A stretch of DNA of 6,922 nt, taken from contig DHWR01000068.1 of the NCBI GenBank assembly GCA_002413265.1, positions 946-7,867 on the forward strand, written 5' to 3'. Origin of the DNA: Chloroflexi bacterium UBA5177 (GTDB lineage: Bacteria; Chloroflexota; UBA5177). The position numbers and the translations under genes were made by a program. Of the stretch, positions 1-5,485 are shown piece by piece; positions within the stretch are counted from its first letter, which is position 1, and each line of letters opens with the position of its first letter. The notes under the pieces are model-generated. The model saw only the letters and a list, made by a program, of their open reading frames with translations, was not told the DNA's origin and made no database searches.

Positions 1-117
1 TGGGCGCACGTTGGAGGCTTCACCTGTGGCCTGGTGTTGGTTTGGATGTTTCGGCAGCCTGAGCGAGTGGGGCAGTGGCGCCGCTATCACCATGCAGATC
101 CGTGGATGCGGCCGTAG
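1..117 (+). CDS. Rhomboid-family intramembrane serine protease, C-terminal end (partial)
   Basis: An open frame enters from the left edge in frame 1 and ends at TAG 115-117, leaving 38 visible residues. They begin WAHVGGFTCGLVLVWMFR and continue into a basic, polar tail. The A-H-x-G-G-F-x-x-G pattern followed by a hydrophobic stretch and an FR stop-transfer end is the signature of the last catalytic membrane helix of rhomboid proteases. The His (residue 3 here) would be the catalytic base partnering the Ser of the GxSG motif, which lies outside the window. Rhomboids are integral membrane proteases that cleave substrates within the lipid bilayer; the substrate cannot be told from this piece. 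The gap to rsgA is 49 bp on the same strand with no obvious terminator, so cotranscription is likely. The fragment is short, but the motif is specific. It is too short for a general ORF search and could easily be missed. Confidence 0.8.
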   Translation, partial: WAHVGGFTCGLVLVWMFRQPERVGQWRRYHHADPWMRP

Positions 118-155
118 GCATGCCCAGCTCTCTCCTCCAGATGTCTGAGCCGGAC

Positions 156-161
156 AGGGAG
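156..161 (+). promoter_or_regulatory. Ribosome binding site supporting the TTG start of rsgA
   Basis: AGGGAG lies 5 nt before TTG 167. An in-frame TGA at 146-148 rules out any start further upstream, and no ATG or GTG lies between that stop and 167. This motif therefore decides the start in favour of TTG. The next plausible start would be a GTG a few codons downstream, without a comparable motif. Confidence 0.6.
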
Positions 162-166
162 TCGCG

Positions 167-1138
167 TTGACCAAACCGGCCAAGACCGTGCTGCACCCGC
201 GCCCCGAGGTCGTGACCGTCGAAGGCACGGTGATCCGAAGCGAGGCAGGATTTCACAGGGTGCTGATTCCTGGAGGGCATGTCATAGTGGCGCGGGCACC
301 CAAACGACTCTTGCTTGGCGAAAGGCTGGCCACCACTGCAGTGGTGATCGGTGACCGCGTGAAGGTGCGCGAGCGCGACGACGGTGTGGGGGTGGTGGAA
401 GAGATCCTTCCACGGGCCAATGAGCTGGTGCGCGGGGCGGCCGGCGGAAGCCACTACCTCGACATAATCGCGTCCAACCTGGACCTTCTGGTCGCCGTGC
501 ATTCGTTCGTGGATCCGGATCTGGTGGCGGCTAGATTGGACCGTTTCATCCTCATTGGCGAGTCGGCGGAGATTCCCGTCGTGGTCTGTCTGAACAAGGT
601 AGATCTGATTTCCGCGCCGCTGGCACGCGAGGTCGCGGCGCCATACGGGGCCGCCGGATATGAGACGTTGATCACGTCGACCAAGACGGGCGAGGGAATG
701 GACGCGCTTCGTTCCGCACTCGTTGGCCGGACCAGCGTGCTCGCCGGCCCCTCGGGGGTCGGTAAATCGAGCTTGCTGAATTCGATTCAGCCGGGTTTGC
801 GCCTTCGAACCGCCGAGATCAGCGAGTCCACGGGCAAGGGGCGCCATACGACGACCACCGCCGAGCTGCTCGAGCTGGACGCAGGGGGTTGGGTAGCCGA
901 CACGCCTGGTCTTCGGGAACTGGCAATTCGCGAGGTCGACGCCATCAACCTCGACAACCTATTCCCCGAGTTCCGGCCCTTTCTGGGCGGCTGCCGGTTC
1001 TCAGACTGCTCACACTTGGAGGAGTCGGGCTGCCGGATCACCGCTGCAGTCGATGAAGGGAAGATCGCGGCGATTCGCTATGACTCCTATTGCCGCGTTT
1101 TTCAGCAGCTGCAGGAAGAGGAAGATAAAAAGTACTGA
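167..1138 (+). CDS. rsgA: RsgA, small ribosomal subunit biogenesis GTPase
   Basis: A 323-residue circularly permuted GTPase (RsgA/YjeQ family) that binds the 30S subunit late in assembly, tests the decoding centre and leaves on GTP hydrolysis, which the 30S stimulates; cytoplasmic. The N-terminal OB-fold covers about residues 15-85. The GTPase motifs then come in the permuted order typical of the family: G4 NKVD (143-146), then G1 GPSGVGKS (194-201), the GKGRHTTT switch region (223-230) and G3 DTPG (245-248). The C-terminal zinc knuckle is C276-x4-C281-x-H283-x5-C289, followed by a helical tail ending in a charged EEEDKKY. Length is normal and all key residues are present. It starts with TTG behind AGGGAG. 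It follows a rhomboid gene by 49 bp and ends one nucleotide from the stop of the opposing diguanylate cyclase gene. Identity is very secure; only the exact start codon is uncertain. Confidence 0.97.
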   Translation: MTKPAKTVLHPRPEVVTVEGTVIRSEAGFHRVLIPGGHVIVARAPKRLLLGERLATTAVVIGDRVKVRERDDGVGVVEEILPRANELVRGAAGGSHYLDIIASNLDLLVAVHSFVDPDLVAARLDRFILIGESAEIPVVVCLNKVDLISAPLAREVAAPYGAAGYETLITSTKTGEGMDALRSALVGRTSVLAGPSGVGKSSLLNSIQPGLRLRTAEISESTGKGRHTTTTAELLELDAGGWVADTPGLRELAIREVDAINLDNLFPEFRPFLGGCRFSDCSHLEESGCRITAAVDEGKIAAIRYDSYCRVFQQLQEEEDKKY

Positions 1139-1139
1139 C

Positions 1140-3254
1140 CTAGCCGACGATTTGTGGGTCGGCGCGGTCGTCGGCATCTGTCGGAGGCTCGCCATAGAAG
1201 CGATACGCATTTCCGTCGGGGATGCATACGCGGTTGCCGCCGACATGCTTGACGGCGTACATGGCATGGTCGGCCCGGCTAAAGAGCTCGCCGCCCAGAT
1301 CGTCTCGTCTTAGAAGCGCCATACCCACGCTGACGGTGACATTCCTCACTCCCGCGGTCTCCGGCAGCACTCGGCGCTGGATCATGGCTCGAAGCCGCTC
1401 CGCCACGCGTTCCGCCTCGTCCACCGGAATTTCGGGCAGGAGGATGCAGAACTCCTCACCCCCGTAACGCGCCACGATGTCCTCGGCGCGAACCGCAGCT
1501 CGGATGACCAGCGCCATCTCCTGCAAGACGACGTCGCCGGCATCGTGGCCGTGGCGGTCGTTGACACGCTTGAACGTGTCAATGTCGAGCATTATGGCGG
1601 CCAGGGTGTGATTGTTCCGGATCGCCCTGCTCTTCTCTTCTTTGAAGCGCTCGAGGAGGTAGCGGCGATTGTATAGCTTGGTGAGAGGATCGGTGATGGC
1701 CTCCGTCCGGAGCTCGTCGTAGAGGCGCGCACGGTCGAAAGCGATGGCAGTCTGAGCCGAGATGATCTCCAACAGCCGCAGGGAGTTCTCGTCGAACTGA
1801 TTGATGCCGAGCTTTGACAAGGTGATGACGCCTCGCACCTTGCCCTCATAGACAAGCGGTGCCCCAATCATCGACTCCTTGCGAACGGGCGTGCCGGCGA
1901 TCTGGGCGGCGCGGCTGTCCTGCAGCGTGTTGGGAATCACGACGCTCTCACCCGATTGTGCGATCCAGCCCGCGACCCCTTCTCCGACACGGAGCCGCAG
2001 ATCGCCTATCGGCGTTCCCGATTCGCTCAGAGGCACCAGAAGCTTATGGGTCTCGTCGAGAAAGAAGAGGCGGCAGGCGTGGTAATCGATGAGCTGCTTC
2101 AGCTCACGGTTGACCAGCTCAGCAATGGACGGAATGTCGTGCAAAGGAGTGAGCTTCTGCACGATCGATTGGATCGTCTGGAGGTCATAGACACGGTTGC
2201 GCTGCTCCGTAAAAAGGCGAGCGTTCTCGATGGCAATGGCCGCCTGGCTGGCGAACAGCATCAGAAGATCGAGCTCGGAGCTGGAGAAGGCATTCACCTC
2301 CGCTCGCTCCACGTTCAACACGCCGACGATTCGGTCTCGTTGCCTCAGAGGTACTGCCATTTCCGAGCGCACAGAGTCGTCGGCGCCCACGTACCCCGGG
2401 AAGCTTTGTACGTCGCCGACACGCAGCGGCTCACCGGTGAGGTACACCTGGCCGGTAACTCCCCGACCAAACGGAATCTTCACCGTCGAACGCCAATTCT
2501 CAACGTCCGGGCCGATCGTGCCGACGATCTCCAGGCATGCTTCGTCTATGTTGGGCAGGAGGACGGTCGCCAGGTAGTAGGGTAGAACCGGCCTCATTCC
2601 GGACAGAAGCTCGTCGAGAACCGTGGAGAGCTCGAGCGAGCCATTGATCTTTTGAGCCACGTCCAGCATGGCCCTCATCTGATCCAGGTTGGTCTGGGTC
2701 TGCGCGAAGAGGCTGGCGTTCGCGATCGCGACGGCCGCCTGAGAGGCAATGACCGACAGCGTCTGCATGTCCTCGGATTGGTAGGCGTGCGTTCGCGTGC
2801 TCTGCACCGAGAGAGCGCCGATGGAGCGATTGCCCGTATTCAGCGGGACGAAGATTTGCGAAAGACTTGGGAGATTTTCCTCGTCTCCGATCAGTATCTC
2901 CGGCAGGCCGTTGGCTTCGGCGAACTCCAAATACTCGGCGTCCGTATTGAAAAGAAGCCGAAGATTGCGCTCGATGACAAGACTGGTGACGCTGTTGCCC
3001 AGCGGCACCTCCTGATCGGTGTGGAGCGTGCCCTCCTCGCGAAAGTAGGGAAGAGAGATAACGTGGCGCTCCGGCTGGACGAGACCAATGAAGAACAGGG
3101 TCGTGTCCATGACGCGTGAGACCTGGTCGTAAATGGTCTCGAAGAGACTCAGAAGGTCGAGGGTCGAAGAAAGTACACGACCAATTTCATTGAGCGTGTG
3201 GAGTCGGTCCGGAGTTTCGGGCAGATCATGCCCGACGGTATCCAACTCGCCCAA
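1140..3254 (-). CDS. Triple-GAF diguanylate cyclase (GGDEF)
   Basis: A 704-residue soluble protein predicted to make c-di-GMP from two GTP. No signal peptide or membrane segment is visible. Three tandem GAF sensor domains (about 35-185, 208-350 and 372-512) each end in a similar helix: SQAAVAIANASLF, SQAAIAIENARLF and AQTAIAFDRARLY, at near-constant spacing of about 165 residues. These helices probably form signalling coiled coils. The GGDEF domain (about 519-680) is intact: DPLTKLYNRR, the metal-binding DIDTFKRVND (557-566), GHDAGD (569-574) and the active-site GGEEF (598-602). An inhibitory RxxD (R589-A-E-D592) sits exactly five residues before the GGEEF, predicting product feedback. No EAL or HD-GYP domain is present. 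GAF ligands cannot be read from sequence; redox, gas, small-molecule and nucleotide ligands are all possible. The start is TTG 3254: an in-frame TAA lies just upstream, and GAGGGG sits 7 nt before the TTG. The gene is transcribed away from the two-component operon. Confidence 0.93.
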   Translation of the reverse strand: MGELDTVGHDLPETPDRLHTLNEIGRVLSSTLDLLSLFETIYDQVSRVMDTTLFFIGLVQPERHVISLPYFREEGTLHTDQEVPLGNSVTSLVIERNLRLLFNTDAEYLEFAEANGLPEILIGDEENLPSLSQIFVPLNTGNRSIGALSVQSTRTHAYQSEDMQTLSVIASQAAVAIANASLFAQTQTNLDQMRAMLDVAQKINGSLELSTVLDELLSGMRPVLPYYLATVLLPNIDEACLEIVGTIGPDVENWRSTVKIPFGRGVTGQVYLTGEPLRVGDVQSFPGYVGADDSVRSEMAVPLRQRDRIVGVLNVERAEVNAFSSSELDLLMLFASQAAIAIENARLFTEQRNRVYDLQTIQSIVQKLTPLHDIPSIAELVNRELKQLIDYHACRLFFLDETHKLLVPLSESGTPIGDLRLRVGEGVAGWIAQSGESVVIPNTLQDSRAAQIAGTPVRKESMIGAPLVYEGKVRGVITLSKLGINQFDENSLRLLEIISAQTAIAFDRARLYDELRTEAITDPLTKLYNRRYLLERFKEEKSRAIRNNHTLAAIMLDIDTFKRVNDRHGHDAGDVVLQEMALVIRAAVRAEDIVARYGGEEFCILLPEIPVDEAERVAERLRAMIQRRVLPETAGVRNVTVSVGMALLRRDDLGGELFSRADHAMYAVKHVGGNRVCIPDGNAYRFYGEPPTDADDRADPQIVG
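1143..1175 (-). terminator. Possible terminator hairpin for the diguanylate cyclase transcript
   Basis: GCCGACGA (1143-1150) and TCGTCGGC (1168-1175) form a perfect 8-bp inverted repeat with a 17-nt loop. An inner GTCGGC at 1158-1163 offers a competing 6-bp stem with the same left arm. It lies inside the last codons of the minus-strand gene, directly beside its stop. Read on the minus strand, five U residues (from AAAAA at 1127-1131) follow the stem, but only after 11 nt, which is further than in a canonical intrinsic terminator. Read on the plus strand, the stem has no U tract. The repeat is seen directly; the terminator role is a weak inference. Confidence 0.3.
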
Positions 3255-3261
3255 AAAATCG

Positions 3262-3267
3262 CCCCTC
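3262..3267 (-). promoter_or_regulatory. Ribosome binding site for the diguanylate cyclase TTG start
   Basis: On the minus strand GAGGGG is followed by a 7-nt spacer and TTG at 3254-3252. The in-frame TAA upstream leaves no earlier start. Another TTG three codons into the gene has no separate well-placed motif, so this site favours the first TTG. The start codon sits at the end of a run of six T residues. Confidence 0.5.
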
Positions 3268-3289
3268 GCTTAAGTCACAGAGTGTCAGA

Positions 3290-3318
3290 ATACTACCGGA
3301 AGCTCTGCAACCTATCAA
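3290..3318 (-). promoter_or_regulatory. Sigma70-type promoter for the diguanylate cyclase gene
   Basis: On the minus strand, TTGATA (3318-3313, 5 of 6 to the -35 consensus) is followed by exactly 17 nt and TAGTAT (3295-3290, 4 of 6 to the -10 consensus, keeping the key first TA and final AT). Transcription would start near 3283, giving a leader of about 29 nt that contains the GAGGGG site. An A-rich segment further upstream (around 3343-3350) could help as an UP-like element. This is a sequence match only. Confidence 0.55.
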
Positions 3319-3413
3319 TACTACTTTCGGCGTATCACAACGAATTTTTAGACGTCGGCTGTCCATTCGGTCTGCAGAACACGTGAAGCGTACCACGGGA
3401 CGGCAAGCCCGGG

Positions 3414-3444
3414 TTCCAATATGCGTCCAATCTCGCGATACTAT
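3414..3444 (+). promoter_or_regulatory. Candidate weak promoter for the two-component operon
   Basis: On the plus strand, TTCCAA (3414-3419, 3 of 6 to -35) precedes a -10-like region readable as GATACT (3437-3442, 17-nt spacer) or TACTAT (3439-3444, 19-nt spacer), each 4 of 6. Transcription would start around 3449-3451, giving a leader of about 13-15 nt with the GGAGGAG ribosome site. The poor -35 fits an activator-dependent promoter, and an 11-bp direct repeat overlaps it. Weak match, low confidence. Confidence 0.3.
3415..3436 (+). promoter_or_regulatory. Candidate response-regulator box: TCCAAT direct repeat with 11-bp phase
   Basis: TCCAAT occurs at 3415-3420 and again at 3426-3431, exactly 11 bp apart; the two 11-mers match at 7 of 11 positions. 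OmpR/PhoB-family regulators bind as head-to-tail dimers to direct repeats spaced about one helical turn apart. This pair lies 28-49 bp before the start codon of such a regulator, overlapping the candidate -35. Autoregulation is therefore an attractive reading. A related TCCATT at 3362-3367 is not in clean phase. The repeat is seen directly; binding is inferred. Confidence 0.3.
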
Positions 3445-3453
3445 CCTCTGATT

Positions 3454-3460
3454 GGAGGAG
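3454..3460 (+). promoter_or_regulatory. Strong ribosome binding site that sets the response-regulator start
   Basis: GGAGGAG precedes ATG 3464 with the core GGAGG five nt upstream. The frame is open back to a TTG at 3452, but that TTG overlaps this motif, so using it would put the Shine-Dalgarno sequence inside the coding region. The ATG also makes the protein begin MHILVVEDE, the normal first beta strand of a receiver domain. Confidence 0.8.
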
Positions 3461-3463
3461 CGG

Positions 3464-4138
3464 ATGCACATTCTGGTCGTTGAAGATGAACGGCGTCTGG
3501 CAAATCTGATTCGGCGTGCCCTCGAAGAGGAGGGTCACGTGGTGGATGTATCGCACGACGGCGCTGAGGGACTGGACATGGCCGAGGGGACGCAATACGA
3601 CCTGCTGGTGCTGGATCTAATGCTTCCCCACCTCGACGGAGTCGAGCTGTGCAGGCGCTTGCGCGCTGGAGGCAATGACGCGCGGGTATTGATGCTCACC
3701 GCGCGCGATGCCGTCGAGGATCGTGTCCAGGGCTTGGAAGCAGGAGCCGACGACTATCTGATCAAGCCCTTCTCTTTCAGCGAGCTGATGGCTCGGGTCA
3801 AAGCTCTCTCTCGACGGCAAGTGCAGGCGCAGCCCGAAGAGGAGCTGGTGAGTGGGGACCTCACTCTCGATCTGCAACGTAGAGAAGCCAGGCGCGGTCA
3901 GGATGCGATTGAATTGACCGCAAAAGAGTTCCAATTGCTCGAGTACCTTATGCGGAACGCAGGGCACGTGTTAACGCGGACCCAGATCCTCGATCACGTA
4001 TGGGGCTACAATTTCGACTCGTTCAGCAACGTGGTCGACATCTACGTGCACTACTTGCGGAACAAGATCGACAGGGGATACTCCGAGCCGCTCATCAGAA
4101 CGGTGAGAGGCGTCGGCTACTCACTCAAAGCCTCCTAG
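3464..4138 (+). CDS. OmpR/PhoB-family response regulator
   Basis: A 224-residue DNA-binding response regulator, cytoplasmic, phosphorylated by the adjacent histidine kinase. The receiver domain (1-118) has the acidic pair E7 D8, the phospho-acceptor D51 in VLDLMLP, the switch T79 in LMLTARD, Y98 and K101 in the IKP loop, all in family positions. A short linker rich in Gln and Glu leads to a winged-helix domain (about 128-222). This contains LTAKEFQLLEYLM, the recognition-helix region VDIYVHYLRNKID and the closing RTVRGVGYSL hairpin. Length is typical and no key residue is missing. It belongs to the broad group of single-operon regulators that includes CusR- and MprA-like proteins; I cannot assign a specific target set. 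ATG 3464 is chosen over TTG 3452 because of GGAGGAG. Its TAG stop is followed immediately by the kinase ATG. An 11-bp-phased repeat upstream may be its own binding site. Confidence 0.95.
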   Translation: MHILVVEDERRLANLIRRALEEEGHVVDVSHDGAEGLDMAEGTQYDLLVLDLMLPHLDGVELCRRLRAGGNDARVLMLTARDAVEDRVQGLEAGADDYLIKPFSFSELMARVKALSRRQVQAQPEEELVSGDLTLDLQRREARRGQDAIELTAKEFQLLEYLMRNAGHVLTRTQILDHVWGYNFDSFSNVVDIYVHYLRNKIDRGYSEPLIRTVRGVGYSLKAS

Positions 4139-5467
4139 ATGTTCAAACAAGCTCGCTGGAGACTGGTCGCCTGGAACACCTCGATCGTCGCGTTACTGTT
4201 GCTGTTGATCGGCGGAGCCGTCTATGGCTTCTTCTCCAGCAATCTGTATAACGGCGTCGACCGGCTTCTCCTTGAACGTCAGCAGCGACTCGTTGATCAG
4301 ATGTCGACTGTCGGGGCCGACGCGGTCAACGAGTACAGTTTCAATTCACAGTTTCACGAGCCGGAGTATCCCGCCCTCATTACCGATACCTCAGGCAGGA
4401 CGGACCTCTCTACTGCGTGCCTGTCATGGATGACTGCCTTCGGCACCACATGTCCGGCCGATACTAAGACGCCGTTCAGCCCGGATGCCATTCGTGCTGC
4501 CTCCACCCAAGGACAGGACTTCCGAACGGTGACCAGAAATGGTGAGGCGGAGCGCGTTCTGACTTTCTTGGCGCCCCCGACATTGGGTTATCCCACGGAG
4601 GTAGTGCAGATTGCACACTCAGCGACCGGGGAGGAAAATGCTCTCAGCGAGCTTCGACGACTTCTCCTCTTCGGCGGTTTCCTGGGAGTCCTGTTTGCCG
4701 GTGCCTGCGGCCTCTTTCTGGCAAACAAATCGCTGGTACCCATCCGGGAGGCCTTTGAACGGCAGCGACAGTTCACGGCGGATGCGTCTCATGAGCTGCG
4801 AACGCCTTTGGCTCTTATCCGCGCAAACGCCGAGATGCTAGGGCGTTCGCGCACCTTGCATCCAGAGGACAGCGTGCTCTCGGACGAGATCATTGAGGAG
4901 ACCGATCACCTCAATCGGCTGGTCAGCGATCTCCTGACCCTCGCCCGAGCCGATACCGGCGCACTTCAAATCATTGCCAAACCTGTGGACCTTCGTTCCG
5001 TGGTGTCCGACGTGCACGAGGACGTGCGCCTGATCGCACAGGAGCGCGGCATCAGCAGCGGTGTTTCACTCAACGGAGCGGTAATGGTGGCTGGAGACGA
5101 AGGCCGGCTCCGCCAGCTGCTGCTCATCCTGCTGGACAATGCCATCAAGTACACGGACAGCGGCGGCGAGGTCAACGTCGAGCTGAGCCGAGCCGAAAAC
5201 CGGGCGCGACTCGTCGTCGAGGACACAGGCATCGGCATTCCAAAAGCTGACCTTCCACACATCTTCGACCGCTTTTATCGAGTCGATAGAGTTCGCGAGC
5301 ACGAGAGTGGTGGCACAGGCCTTGGTCTTTCTATTGCGCAATGGATCGTCCAGGCGCATCACGGCTCGATTCGCGCTGAAGAGACCGCGGGGGGAGGAAC
5401 CAAGTTTCAGGTCGACCTACCGCTGGCACCCGGCAAATCGAGCGGAGGCGGGTCTGAAACTAGTTAA
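4139..5467 (+). CDS. Membrane sensor histidine kinase without a HAMP domain
   Basis: A 442-residue sensor kinase, partner of the preceding regulator. Layout: TM1 about 14-34, an extracytoplasmic sensor region about 35-172, TM2 about 174-195, then a cytoplasmic kinase core. The core has H-box FTADASHELRTPL with phospho-accepting H218, N-box LLDNAIKYT with N334, G1 DTGIGIP (362-368), F-box IFDRFYRVD (375-383) and G2 GGTGLGLS (391-398), ending in a Gly/Ser-rich tail. Only about 22 residues (SLVPIREAFERQRQ and neighbours) separate TM2 from H218, so there is no room for a HAMP domain; TM2 must feed almost directly into the dimerisation helix. The sensor region matches no domain I recognise. It holds just two Cys, C94 and C105, which could form a disulfide loop. 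Translation probably depends on coupling: ATG abuts the regulator's TAG and has no Shine-Dalgarno motif. The signal is unknown; cell-envelope stress or a metal are guesses only. Confidence 0.94.
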   Translation: MFKQARWRLVAWNTSIVALLLLLIGGAVYGFFSSNLYNGVDRLLLERQQRLVDQMSTVGADAVNEYSFNSQFHEPEYPALITDTSGRTDLSTACLSWMTAFGTTCPADTKTPFSPDAIRAASTQGQDFRTVTRNGEAERVLTFLAPPTLGYPTEVVQIAHSATGEENALSELRRLLLFGGFLGVLFAGACGLFLANKSLVPIREAFERQRQFTADASHELRTPLALIRANAEMLGRSRTLHPEDSVLSDEIIEETDHLNRLVSDLLTLARADTGALQIIAKPVDLRSVVSDVHEDVRLIAQERGISSGVSLNGAVMVAGDEGRLRQLLLILLDNAIKYTDSGGEVNVELSRAENRARLVVEDTGIGIPKADLPHIFDRFYRVDRVREHESGGTGLGLSIAQWIVQAHHGSIRAEETAGGGTKFQVDLPLAPGKSSGGGSETS

Positions 5468-5483
5468 ACGACCGAAGTCGTTC
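5466..5483 (-). terminator. Hairpin with cUUCGg tetraloop in the kinase/metG convergent gap
   Basis: On the minus strand, AACGAC-TTCG-GTCGTT (5482-5467) is a perfect 6-bp stem, extendable by one G-U pair, closed by the extra-stable C(UUCG)G loop common in bacterial terminators. It begins directly after the metG stop codon, and only short U runs (UUU) follow, so termination strength is uncertain. Read on the plus strand the loop is CGAA, and an alternative stem CCGAA-GTCG-TTCGG competes. It fills nearly all of the 18-nt gap and may serve both genes. Confidence 0.45.
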
Positions 5484-5485
5484 GG

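Noticed and set aside
20..847. A long 275-codon open frame on the minus strand
   Set aside because: It lies antisense to the secure rsgA frame and the rhomboid end, has a low-complexity Arg/His/Gln-rich composition, and shows no recognisable motif. It is a shadow expected in GC-rich DNA.
1956..2585. A 209-codon plus-strand frame antisense to the cyclase gene
   Set aside because: It sits entirely opposite the GAF2/GAF3 coding region, where the minus strand gives clear GAF sequence. No ribosome site or family resemblance was found.
3380..3413. CACGTG (3380-3385) and CCCGGG (3408-3413) palindromes as operator sites
   Set aside because: Six-base palindromes are common by chance in GC-rich DNA, and neither extends symmetrically beyond its core.
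3452..3463. TTG at 3452 as the start of the response regulator
   Set aside because: It would place the GGAGGAG ribosome site inside the gene. ATG 3464 is well spaced from it and gives the standard MHILVVEDE beginning.
3226..3471. Small open frames in the divergent intergenic region
   Set aside because: None has a convincing ribosome site or coding-like composition, and they overlap the promoter elements and both gene starts. No small gene is supported there.
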